This document shows positions 7,839-14,501 of a DNA stretch of 21,617 nt, piece after piece (position 1 is the stretch's first letter; every line of letters begins with the position of its first letter). The notes beneath the pieces were generated by a model. It saw only the letters and a list, made by a program, of their open reading frames with translations. It did no database searches and was not told where the DNA came from. This DNA comes from JAWBOW01 sp038825775 (GTDB lineage Archaea > Nanobdellota > Nanobdellia > Woesearchaeales > WAPY01): positions 1-21,617 of the forward strand of contig JAWBOW010000010.1 in assembly GCA_038825775.1 (NCBI GenBank), read 5' to 3'. The position numbers and the translations under genes are program-made.

Positions 7839-7846
7839 TTTATAAA
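7839..7846 (-). promoter_or_regulatory. BoxA promoter for tgt
   Basis: TTTATAAA on the minus strand lies in the 38-bp gap between the tRNA-Pro gene and tgt, centred about 26 bp before the ATG at 7817, with no Shine-Dalgarno site. It implies a leaderless tgt mRNA. The gene could in addition be read from the tRNA promoter. Confidence 0.6.
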
Positions 7847-7855
7847 ATGTTTTTA

Positions 7856-7931
7856 TGGGGCTGCCCGGATTTGAACCGGGGTCGTCCGCTCCCAAAGCGG
7901 AAAGGATAAAGCCAAGCTACCCCACAGCCCC
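7856..7931 (-). tRNA. tRNA-Pro (anticodon UGG)
   Basis: A 76-nt cloverleaf read on the minus strand. The acceptor stem GGGGCTG pairs with CAGCCCC, discriminator A at 7856. The D-stem is GGGT/ATCC; the anticodon stem TCCGC/GCGGA holds the loop TTTGGGA with anticodon TGG; the T-stem CCCGG/CCGGG holds the loop TTCAAAT. The 3' CCA is not encoded and there is no intron. A weak AT-rich BoxA-like stretch (about 7958-7966) lies upstream, back to back with the promoter of the aspartyl-tRNA synthetase gene. Confidence 0.97.
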
Positions 7932-7999
7932 TAAAACAACTTTTGAAGATAAGAGTGGTTTATTATTGTTGTTTTAAAATCTTTTCTTTTTTAAAAACA

Positions 8000-8007
8000 T
8001 TTATAAA
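8000..8007 (+). promoter_or_regulatory. BoxA promoter for aspS-asnS
   Basis: TTTATAAA is centred 26.5 bp upstream of the ATG at 8030, and the stretch between has no Shine-Dalgarno site, so the transcript is probably leaderless. The motif is palindromic and sits between the divergent tRNA-Pro and aspS genes. Confidence 0.65.
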
Positions 8008-8029
8008 TTTATTTTTATTACACCCTTAT

Positions 8030-9337
8030 ATGTTGAAGAGATTTTTAGTTAAGGAATTGAATGAAAAACTTGAAAACAAAAATGTTTTGCTTAAAGGATT
8101 TGTTCATGAGATAAGAGAATTAAAAACAATCAAGTTTATTCTTTTAAGAGACACTTCTGGAATCATACAAATTACTATTCCAAAGGAGACCCCTCTCTTT
8201 AATAATCTTCCAAAGATAACCTTAGAGAGTGTTATAGAAGTTCATGGAAAACTTGTTAAGAGTAATATTTCAAAATCAGGCATAGAAGTAATTGCTGAGA
8301 AAATAAATGTTTTGTCCTTAGCAGAAAAATTACCAATAACTGTTACTGAAAAAGGAGTTAATATTGAACTACCAACAAGATTAGATTATAGAACTCTTGA
8401 TTTAAGAAAACCAGAAAACCAAGCAATTTTTAAGATCCAAGCAGCTCTGCTTAGAGGACTTCAAGAGTATTTAGACAATAATGGTTTTCTTCATGTTTTT
8501 ACACCAGCACTTATGGGAGCTCCTTCAGAGTCAGGAAGCCAAGTTTTTGAGGTTAAGTATTATGATAAAAAAGCATTCTTAAGACAAGACCCACAACTTC
8601 ATAGACAACTAACAATTGCTTCTGGTTTTGAAAAGATTTATGATTTAGGAACTAATTGGAGAGCAGAGGCTTCTTACACAACAAAACACCTTTGCGAGCA
8701 TCACGCTTGTGCTGTTGAACTTGCATACATTGAGAGTGAATACGACACTATGAAGGTTGAGGAAGATCTAGTGATTTCTGCTTTGAAAAGAGTTAAAAAG
8801 GATTGTAAGGAAGAGCTAAAAATTTTAAATGTTGATTTTGAGATTCCTGAAAAACCATTTCCAATTTTAGAATTTCCAAAAGTGTATGATATTTTAAATG
8901 ATATGGGAAAGAGGATAAGTTTTGGAGATGATTTAGATGCAGAAGCAGATTCTTTGCTTTGGAAATATGTTAATGAAAAACTTCACAAAGAATTTTATTT
9001 TATAAACAAGTTCCCTTTTGTTTTAAAACCATTTTATGTTATGAGGTACGATGATAGTCCTGAGTTTGCAAGGAGTGTTGATTTGAATTTTAGGGGTTTA
9101 GAGTTGAGTTCTGGAGGGCAAAGAGAGCACAGATACGAAAAATTAATTTCTCAAGTTAAGGAAAAAGGCCTAAAGCTTGAAAGTGTTGAATGGTTTACAA
9201 AATTCTTCAAATGGGGGGTTCCACCACACGGAGGTTTTGCTTTGGGAATAGAAAGATTAACTCAAGCTTTGTTAAGAATAGATAACATAAGAAAAACAGT
9301 TTTGTTCCCAAGAACACCAGACAGGTTTTTGCCATAA
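8030..9337 (+). CDS. aspS: Aspartyl-tRNA synthetase, archaeal-type class IIb
   Basis: Charges tRNA-Asp. The 435-residue protein has an N-terminal OB-fold anticodon-binding domain (about 1-105), then the class II core: ESGSQVFEVKYY, the aspartate-site strand FLRQDPQLHRQ (184-193), motif 2 WRAEASYTTKH (R211, E213), the ELSSGGQREHR loop and motif 3 GGFALGIERLT. The start at 8030 follows a leaderless BoxA; an in-frame extension to 7943 would encode a non-homologous hydrophobic leader across that promoter and is rejected. Two points are odd. The lysine of the usual PQLYKQ that contacts the aspartate carboxylate is arginine (R192). Residue H26 is of the kind seen in tRNA-Asp-discriminating enzymes, which fits the presence of an AsnRS gene 36 bp downstream in the same operon. 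Confidence 0.93.
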   Translation: MLKRFLVKELNEKLENKNVLLKGFVHEIRELKTIKFILLRDTSGIIQITIPKETPLFNNLPKITLESVIEVHGKLVKSNISKSGIEVIAEKINVLSLAEKLPITVTEKGVNIELPTRLDYRTLDLRKPENQAIFKIQAALLRGLQEYLDNNGFLHVFTPALMGAPSESGSQVFEVKYYDKKAFLRQDPQLHRQLTIASGFEKIYDLGTNWRAEASYTTKHLCEHHACAVELAYIESEYDTMKVEEDLVISALKRVKKDCKEELKILNVDFEIPEKPFPILEFPKVYDILNDMGKRISFGDDLDAEADSLLWKYVNEKLHKEFYFINKFPFVLKPFYVMRYDDSPEFARSVDLNFRGLELSSGGQREHRYEKLISQVKEKGLKLESVEWFTKFFKWGVPPHGGFALGIERLTQALLRIDNIRKTVLFPRTPDRFLP

Positions 9338-9364
9338 TCATTCACACCAACAAAATTTTGGTAA

Positions 9365-9369
9365 GGTGA
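9365..9369 (+). promoter_or_regulatory. Shine-Dalgarno GGTGA of asnS
   Basis: GGTGA lies 4 nt before the ATG at 9374 in the 36-bp gap after aspS. Its presence, with no BoxA at -26, marks asnS as the internal gene of a bicistronic operon. Confidence 0.65.
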
Positions 9370-9373
9370 GAAG

Positions 9374-10663
9374 ATGAGTTTTATAAGCATTAAAGAAGCT
9401 ATGCAAAAGGTTGGACAAGAAGTAAGCATAAGGGGTTGGGTTTATAGGGTAAGAGGAAGTAATGAAAGGGTTTTCATAATTCTAAGAGACGTTACAAATA
9501 TCATACAATGTTTGGTTGAAAAAAATCTTGTAAGCAAAGACGTTTGGGATCAGGCCAAAAAAATAACCGTAGAGTCTTCTTGCGAATTAAAAGGAAAGGT
9601 AAAAAAGGATGAGAGAGCACCAACAGGTTTTGAAGTTGAGGTTTCTGATTTAAGGATTGTTGGATTAGCAGAACCATTTCCGATAACAAAGGATAAGAGT
9701 GAAGAATTTTTATATGATATGAGACATCTCTGGCTTAGAAGCCGAAGATTAACAGCAATAATGAAAATAAGAAGTTCTGTTTTTGAAGCAATTGATTCGT
9801 TTTTTAGGAGTAGAGGATTTTATGAAATAACACCTCCAATATTAACTCCTGTTGCTTGTGAAGGAGGCTCAACACTCTTTGAAGTAAAATATTATAACAA
9901 AAAGATGTATCTAACACAATCTTGGCAGTTGTATGCTGAAGTTTTGATTTCTTCTTTAGAAAAGATTTATTGTAACAGTCCTTGTTTTAGAGCAGAACGC
10001 TCAAAAACCTCAAGACACTTGTCAGAATTCTATATGGCTGAGATGGAGGTTGCTTGGGCTGATTTGAACGACATAATAAAATATGGGGAAGAATTAGTGA
10101 GTTATATTGTGCAATATGTTTTAGAAAAGAATTCTGAAGAACTAAAACTTATTGGCAGGGACCCTGAACTTTTAAAAAATATAAAGCCGCCATTTCCAAG
10201 AATAACTTATGATGAAGCACTTAAGATTTTAGAAAAGGATGGAATAAAAATTCCTTGGGGTAAGGACTTGAGAACTATTGAAGAGGATGCTCTGGTTAAG
10301 CACTTTGACAAACCAGTTGTTGTAACAAACTATCCTAGTGAAGTAAAAGCATTTTATATGCCCGACGATCCAAATCATCCAAATACTGTCTTATGTTATG
10401 ATATGCTAGCACCTGAAGGTTATGGAGAGATTATTGGAGGAAGCCAAAGGAGCACAGATATAGAAGAAATAAAGAGAAAATTAAAGCGTGACGGAGAAGA
10501 TGTTAAGAAATACCAATGGTATTTGGATTCAAGAAGATATGGTAATGTTCCTCACAGCGGTTTTGGATTGGGTGTTGAAAGAGTTATCTCTTGGATTTGC
10601 AAACTTGATAACATTAAAGAAGCAACTCCGTTCCCAAGAACAATAAAAAGGTTTTATCCTTAA
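9374..10663 (+). CDS. asnS: Asparaginyl-tRNA synthetase, archaeal type
   Basis: Charges tRNA-Asn directly with asparagine, so the cell need not use the Asp-tRNA-Asn amidotransferase route for this tRNA. The 429-residue protein has an OB-fold anticodon domain (GWVYRVRGSNERVFIILRD), the EFLYDMRHLWLRSRR linker, and the catalytic strand YLTQSWQLYAE, which lacks the Lys of AspRS as AsnRS enzymes do. Motif 2 is FRAERSKTSRHLSEFYMAEME, then APEGYGEIIGGSQRS and motif 3 HSGFGLGVERVISW. The start is fixed by a Shine-Dalgarno GGTGA. It is co-transcribed with aspS. Its stop codon interlocks with that of the convergent endoQ gene. Confidence 0.95.
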   Translation: MSFISIKEAMQKVGQEVSIRGWVYRVRGSNERVFIILRDVTNIIQCLVEKNLVSKDVWDQAKKITVESSCELKGKVKKDERAPTGFEVEVSDLRIVGLAEPFPITKDKSEEFLYDMRHLWLRSRRLTAIMKIRSSVFEAIDSFFRSRGFYEITPPILTPVACEGGSTLFEVKYYNKKMYLTQSWQLYAEVLISSLEKIYCNSPCFRAERSKTSRHLSEFYMAEMEVAWADLNDIIKYGEELVSYIVQYVLEKNSEELKLIGRDPELLKNIKPPFPRITYDEALKILEKDGIKIPWGKDLRTIEEDALVKHFDKPVVVTNYPSEVKAFYMPDDPNHPNTVLCYDMLAPEGYGEIIGGSQRSTDIEEIKRKLKRDGEDVKKYQWYLDSRRYGNVPHSGFGLGVERVISWICKLDNIKEATPFPRTIKRFYP

Positions 10664-11979
10664 AAATCAAAAAGATTCTTTTGTCTCTTGTTTTGTAGTT
10701 TTTTATTTTTTGTATCTTTTAATTTATTCTTTGTAGTTTCTTCACTTTCACCGTTACTTTCCAAAATACTGAGTTCTGTTCCACCAACTACTGGGACTCC
10801 ATAAACACCATCATATCCTGGTTTTACAGCAATCTTTTCTGTTCTGTTTAGAATTATTAAATTAGCAAGTTCTTTATCAACAAATTTTAATAAATCTTCA
10901 AACCCAACATTTAATAAAACATTAAATTCATTTCCAAAAGCACTTATTAATTTATTATAAATATCCCAATTTTCTCTTGTCAAAACACCCTTCTTTGTTT
11001 TCAAGCTTATTAATTCCTGCAACGGAAGCAATCTTTTAAACCCAACAGCATCTTTTGGCTTAAAATACTCCTTTCTATCAGAAAGTTCAAAAACCCTGTG
11101 AAGAACACCAATTGTTAGTTTTTTATGACAAACAGGACAAATATTATTAAGTTTTATTGATTCTTCAGGACTTAATATTACATTACAATTCCTATGCCCA
11201 TCAAAATGATATTTTCCATAAGCAGGATCAACTTCTATAGTCATTAAAAAATTCTTTCTTGTTCTTATAGAGTTTATTAGTTTTTCATAACTTAAATCTT
11301 CTTCATTAAAATCAAAAACATTACACTCCCTTCCAATCCTATAAGGCCAATAACTGTGAGAATCAGAATTTGAGATTAAAGTATAAGAGTCCAACTTGGA
11401 TAGTTTCCAATTCATCTCAGGATCACTACTAAGTCCTGTTTCTAGGGCAAATATGTGTTTTGTTTGTTCTTTAAAACACTCTTCCAAACTGTTAAAACCA
11501 GAATTAGAGCCAAAAACAGAAAACCAAGGAGTCCAAACATGAGCAGGAATTATTTCTATTTTATCATCAATCTCTTTTAATAATTCTACAATTTCATAAG
11601 CCCTAACCCCAAATGTTGGCCTTCCATCATAATCCAACCTTCCAAATTTTATCAATAAAGAGTTTATTTGATCTACAATTTCAAAGTTTTTTGCAAGTAT
11701 TATTAGATGAACCTTCCTAATCTTTTTGTCTTGATTATAAACTAATGAAATTTCTGTTTGCAGAACAAACCTAAAATTGTTTTTTGTTCTTAAAATTCCT
11801 GTGCCATCATCCACTAATTTTTCTTTTAATTCAGAAAGCCATTTTGGATGGGTAAAATCTCCTGTTCCTAATAAATTAAGCCCTTTTATCCTTGCAAACC
11901 TCTCCAGATTTTCAATTGTAAGGTCTTTTGAGGTTGCTCTTGAATACCTGCTGTGAATGTGCAAATCTGCAAATAACAT
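10660..11979 (-). CDS. endoQ: Endonuclease Q, PHP-domain DNA repair nuclease with C-terminal PIP box
   Basis: EndoQ enzymes nick DNA 5' of deaminated bases (hypoxanthine, uracil, xanthine) and abasic sites. The 439-residue protein has the PHP metal-site residues D5, H7 and H9 (DLHIHS), D41 and H44 (GDFTH), E76, H91, H147 and D206/H208 (SNSDSHS). It then has the EndoQ cysteine cluster C265 (GHRNC) and C281/C284 (CPVC), followed by TIGVLHRV. The last seven residues, QKNLFDF, fit a PCNA-interacting peptide (Q433, L436, F439), matching the PCNA link reported for thermococcal EndoQ. A variable, charged linker precedes it. A BoxA lies at about -27. EndoQ is patchily distributed in archaea and bacteria; here it may serve deamination repair in a reduced genome. 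Confidence 0.92.
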   Translation of the reverse strand: MLFADLHIHSRYSRATSKDLTIENLERFARIKGLNLLGTGDFTHPKWLSELKEKLVDDGTGILRTKNNFRFVLQTEISLVYNQDKKIRKVHLIILAKNFEIVDQINSLLIKFGRLDYDGRPTFGVRAYEIVELLKEIDDKIEIIPAHVWTPWFSVFGSNSGFNSLEECFKEQTKHIFALETGLSSDPEMNWKLSKLDSYTLISNSDSHSYWPYRIGRECNVFDFNEEDLSYEKLINSIRTRKNFLMTIEVDPAYGKYHFDGHRNCNVILSPEESIKLNNICPVCHKKLTIGVLHRVFELSDRKEYFKPKDAVGFKRLLPLQELISLKTKKGVLTRENWDIYNKLISAFGNEFNVLLNVGFEDLLKFVDKELANLIILNRTEKIAVKPGYDGVYGVPVVGGTELSILESNGESEETTKNKLKDTKNKKLQNKRQKNLFDF

Positions 11980-12002
11980 TTTATTAAAAGATTCTTTTTA
12001 TC

Positions 12003-12010
12003 ATTAAATA
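12003..12010 (-). promoter_or_regulatory. BoxA promoter for endoQ
   Basis: TATTTAAT on the minus strand is centred about 27 bp upstream of the ATG at 11979. No Shine-Dalgarno site is present, so a leaderless start is likely. Confidence 0.45.
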
Positions 12011-12117
12011 CTTTTTCTTTTTTTATAAGAAATCAAACATATTTAAAATAGTAAAAATATTAAAAAAACTATTTAAAAAACAAAAATTTTTTAAAATAAA
12101 GTATTTTAACGATTTTA

Positions 12118-12125
12118 GGGGTGGT
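12118..12125 (+). promoter_or_regulatory. Shine-Dalgarno GGGGTGGT of the small membrane protein
   Basis: GGGGTGGT sits 3 nt upstream of the ATG at 12129. It can pair over eight bases with the 16S 3' end if two G-U pairs are allowed. The same GGGGTGGTAGT string precedes the regulator gene at 15974. Upstream, 11980-12117 is almost pure A/T with several BoxA-like stretches, so a leadered transcript is expected. Confidence 0.65.
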
Positions 12126-12128
12126 AGT

Positions 12129-12473
12129 ATGAAAAAGAAGAATTTTGACAAAATAGGAGTTTGGTCTTTCTACATTGGTTTAGCACTAACAGTTTTAGTG
12201 GCTTTGTTCCAAACAAATATTACACAGACAACAGTTGTTATCATAGGAATTCTTGGTATAATAGTTGGTTTGTTGAACGTTACAAGGGATGAAGTGCAAA
12301 AATACTTAATAGCAGCAATAGCATTCATTTTGAGTTTTGTATCTTTAGAAGCAGTTGTTAAAGTATTCTGGACAAGAGCATCAGCTTTCTTTAACTTGTT
12401 GGTCGTGTTTATAGCAGCAGGAGCAGCAATTGTTGCTTTGAAAGAAATTTATGCAATAACAAAGGAAAAATAA
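12129..12473 (+). CDS. Small four-helix membrane protein of unknown function
   Basis: A 114-residue integral membrane protein without a known domain. Four hydrophobic helices are visible: about 10-28 (VWSFYIGLALTVLVALF), 34-50 (TTVVIIGILGIIVGLLN), 59-77 (LIAAIAFILSFVSLEAVVK) and 84-108 (SAFFNLLVVFIAAGAAIVALKEIYA). The N-terminus MKKKNFDK is basic, so by the positive-inside rule it is probably cytoplasmic, and the basic tail TKEK should then be on the same side. There are no cysteines or obvious catalytic residues. It stands alone between endoQ and the glycan island, with a strong Shine-Dalgarno site before it and a run of T tracts after it, so it is a monocistronic and possibly well-expressed gene. 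Its role is unknown. Confidence 0.85.
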   Translation: MKKKNFDKIGVWSFYIGLALTVLVALFQTNITQTTVVIIGILGIIVGLLNVTRDEVQKYLIAAIAFILSFVSLEAVVKVFWTRASAFFNLLVVFIAAGAAIVALKEIYAITKEK

Positions 12474-12484
12474 ACAAAATAAAA

Positions 12485-12535
12485 TTTTTTTATTTTTATT
12501 CTTTTTTATTTAATATTATTTTTTTGTTTAAAAAG
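12485..12535 (+). terminator. T-rich transcription terminator after the membrane protein gene
   Basis: Several runs of 5-7 T (12485-12491, 12493-12497, 12502-12507, about 12528-12534) begin 12 bp after the stop codon, as expected for archaeal T-tract termination. No strong stem-loop is seen. The rest of 12474-12677 is AT-rich and holds no supported gene. Confidence 0.5.
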
Positions 12536-12677
12536 AACTTCTGATGTTTTTGTTTTTTAAATCTTTAAGACAAACTAAATAAAATTTTATTAGAAGATTT
12601 TTTTACTTTTCTTAATAAAATAGTTTAATCTAAATTTTTTAAATTTGAATTTTTGATTTGTGTTTTGTTATTTATTA

Positions 12678-13250
12678 TTAAAACAACTTAATACCTTTGA
12701 ATTTGTAAAGATAAAATACAACACCACCGACTCCCAGCAAGAGCCCAAGCAAGAATCCTATTATAAAGTAAATTAGGGGTTTTTTTGTTTTTGGAAGGTT
12801 TTCTGTTGTTAAAGATCTCGTTGAAGAACTAGCAACGCTTTCATTATTTTCTTGTACCTCTTCCTTTTTTTCTTTATTTTCAATATTTGTTTTTTCCTTT
12901 TTTTCTTCTTGATTTTCATCTTTAACAATGTTTTCTGTTTTCTTGAATTCAAAACTAACACTTTCTTTAACAGGTTTTTCAGCAATTTCAGCTCTTTCAA
13001 TTTCATTTCTTAGAATATTTATTATTTCTTTCCTCTCTTTTATAGAAAATATTTTGTTTGCAAGTTCTGTTTCTTGAAAAACATCTCTTATCCAATTTGC
13101 AAAATCATTCTTTTCTTCATTAACGTATTTCTTAAAAGTATCGTCGTCCATAATATTTAATTCTTCAACAAGTTCTTGTAAGCTTTTAATTGCTTTGCCG
13201 TCAATAAAAAAAGAATCTTTACCTTCAACAACTTTTAATATGTTATTCAT
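12678..13250 (-). CDS. Tail-anchored protein with a DUF5752-like head
   Basis: A 190-residue protein in three parts. The head (about 1-90) has the pattern SFFIDGKAIKSLQELVEEL, then LNIMDDDTFKKYV, NDFANWIRDVF and ELANKIFSI. It resembles the DUF5752 family, which I recall near glycan-metabolism genes (family call from memory, moderate confidence). The middle (about 95-155) is a low-complexity Lys/Glu/Asn linker, likely disordered. A single membrane helix follows (about 158-181, LIYFIIGFLLGLLLGVGGVVFYLY, quoted in two overlapping parts: LIYFIIGFLLGL and LLGVGGVVFYLY), with a short basic tail. This predicts a C-terminally anchored protein facing the cytoplasm. The ATG at 13250 is chosen because GAGGTGGT lies 4-5 nt upstream; an in-frame GTG at 13259 falls inside that site. 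It lies 60 bp downstream of the GH57 gene and may end the same operon. It may tether glucan enzymes or glucan to the membrane, but that is speculation. Confidence 0.8.
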   Translation of the reverse strand: MNNILKVVEGKDSFFIDGKAIKSLQELVEELNIMDDDTFKKYVNEEKNDFANWIRDVFQETELANKIFSIKERKEIINILRNEIERAEIAEKPVKESVSFEFKKTENIVKDENQEEKKEKTNIENKEKKEEVQENNESVASSSTRSLTTENLPKTKKPLIYFIIGFLLGLLLGVGGVVFYLYKFKGIKLF

Positions 13251-13254
13251 AAAT

Positions 13255-13262
13255 ACCACCTC
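13255..13262 (-). promoter_or_regulatory. Shine-Dalgarno GAGGTGGT of the DUF5752-like gene
   Basis: GAGGTGGT, 4 nt before the ATG at 13250, matches the anti-Shine-Dalgarno with one G-U pair. It decides the start against the upstream in-frame GTG at 13259. Confidence 0.7.
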
Positions 13263-13282
13263 TTTTTTTTAAATTGTTTAAA

Positions 13283-13295
13283 ATTGATTATCAAT
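13283..13295. repeat. 13-bp palindrome ATTGATTATCAAT between GH57 and DUF5752-like genes
   Basis: A perfect inverted repeat (ATTGAT, central T, ATCAAT) in the 60-bp gap downstream of the GH57 stop and upstream of the next gene. It could be an operator for the internal promoter of the DUF5752-like gene, but short palindromes arise easily in such AT-rich DNA. Confidence 0.35.
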
Positions 13296-13310
13296 ATTTT
13301 AATTTTATTT

Positions 13311-14501
13311 TTAGTTGTTCTTTTGAGCGTTTATTCTTTGAGCCCTATCTCTTATATCATTCAAAACATTCATGAATGTTATAAAAGCATCATAAGGATT
13401 ATCGTAAGGGTTAAAGTATTTATGAACATCACCGTCTGAAAACCACTTTATGCACATATAATAAAAATGATCTGATGTTTGTAATCTTCTCCAATCCTCT
13501 ATTAATTTTTCATCTTTTGTTTTTAGTATTTCATCTTCTAAATTATAAAGTTCTTTTATTGCAGCTTGCTGCAATTCATTTCCAAGCCAAGCACTTAGGT
13601 CCCTTTCAATATCAGCCCAAGAGATAAAACTGTAAGAATTGAACTCTCCAACAATTTTATGATTCTTTATTATCTCGCTAGGAGTTTTAAAACCTATTTT
13701 TCTCTTTAAGAATTCCTCAGGAAGTTTTTTCAAAAAATCAAATATTCCTGTTTCAGGCCACTGGTGCTCTCCAAAAGTTTCGTAATCCATAAAAAGATTC
13801 ACAACATCCTCTTTTATTTCTGAAATCCAAGAAGCGTATTTTTCAGCAGTTAATGGAAATCCAGGCCAGTTTGTGTTTGAAAACCTAAACGCAATATCGT
13901 CTGATAACCTATAATTTTTTAATAATACCTTTAAATTATTAGTTCCGTGTGCCTTGTAAACAAAGTTCGGACTCCTCCAACCAAGTATTTTATCAGCTCC
14001 CTCACTCAAAATTCCCTTATAACCCATTTTTTCAATCATATAAGCCAAATCGTTATTGTATATTAATTCTGTATTCCTAAAAATTTTTGGATTATACTTA
14101 AAAACACTTTTTATTTTTTTATTATGAAGAACAACTTGTCTTTTAAACTCGTTTCTTGAATAAATAAATGCTAATGAGTGGTGATAAGTTTCATCAAGTA
14201 TCTCAACTTTCTTTGTTTTTACAAGCTCTTTAAACGATTCAAGAGCTTCTGGTTCATAATTTTCTAACTGTTCAAGAACAGTTCCTGAAAAACTAAAACT
14301 TACTTTAAACTCCGGGTACTTATCAATAAGTTCTAGTAATATCTTATTTGTTGGAATATAACATTTATTCACAACCCTTTTTAGTATTTCCCTATTCTTT
14401 TTCTCATCATAATAATCGTGATTCTTTCCAATTTCAAATATTTGGTAGTGTCTTAACCTGTAAGGCTGGTGAACTTGGAAGTAAAAACAAACATCAACCA
14501 T
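13311..14501 (-). CDS. Glycoside hydrolase family 57, alpha-amylase type
   Basis: A predicted intracellular alpha-glucan hydrolase or transferase. The 396-residue protein shows the GH57 motifs: HQPYRLR (H11-Q12-P13), FSFSGTVLEQLE (69-80), EILDETYHHSLAF (100-112), FRNTELIY with the nucleophile E145, and LFMDYETFGEHQW with the acid/base D239. No signal peptide is present, so it acts on stored glucan in the cytoplasm. Its size and motif spelling match the short GH57 amylases of archaea such as the Methanocaldococcus MJ1611 type; GH57 also includes branching enzymes and 4-alpha-glucanotransferases, and the exact activity cannot be read from sequence. Its start overlaps the end of the GT4 gene by 8 bp and its Shine-Dalgarno GGTGGT encodes the Gly-Gly of the GT4 C-terminus, so the two are translationally coupled. 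Confidence 0.92.
   Translation of the reverse strand: MVDVCFYFQVHQPYRLRHYQIFEIGKNHDYYDEKKNREILKRVVNKCYIPTNKILLELIDKYPEFKVSFSFSGTVLEQLENYEPEALESFKELVKTKKVEILDETYHHSLAFIYSRNEFKRQVVLHNKKIKSVFKYNPKIFRNTELIYNNDLAYMIEKMGYKGILSEGADKILGWRSPNFVYKAHGTNNLKVLLKNYRLSDDIAFRFSNTNWPGFPLTAEKYASWISEIKEDVVNLFMDYETFGEHQWPETGIFDFLKKLPEEFLKRKIGFKTPSEIIKNHKIVGEFNSYSFISWADIERDLSAWLGNELQQAAIKELYNLEDEILKTKDEKLIEDWRRLQTSDHFYYMCIKWFSDGDVHKYFNPYDNPYDAFITFMNVLNDIRDRAQRINAQKNN

Noticed and set aside
7818..7895. N-terminal extension of tgt reading back from 7817 to 7895
   Set aside because: It would translate the tRNA-Pro gene, and the 26 extra residues have no TGT homology. The ATG at 7817 has a BoxA at the right distance.
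7943..8029. N-terminal extension of aspS with a hydrophobic leader
   Set aside because: It overlaps the BoxA promoter at 8000-8007, and AspRS proteins start at the OB-fold; M at 8030 fits.
12030..12080. Inverted repeat AAATAGT / ACTATTT upstream of the membrane protein gene
   Set aside because: Seven-bp arms in nearly pure A/T sequence are expected by chance, and there is no link to the promoter spacing.
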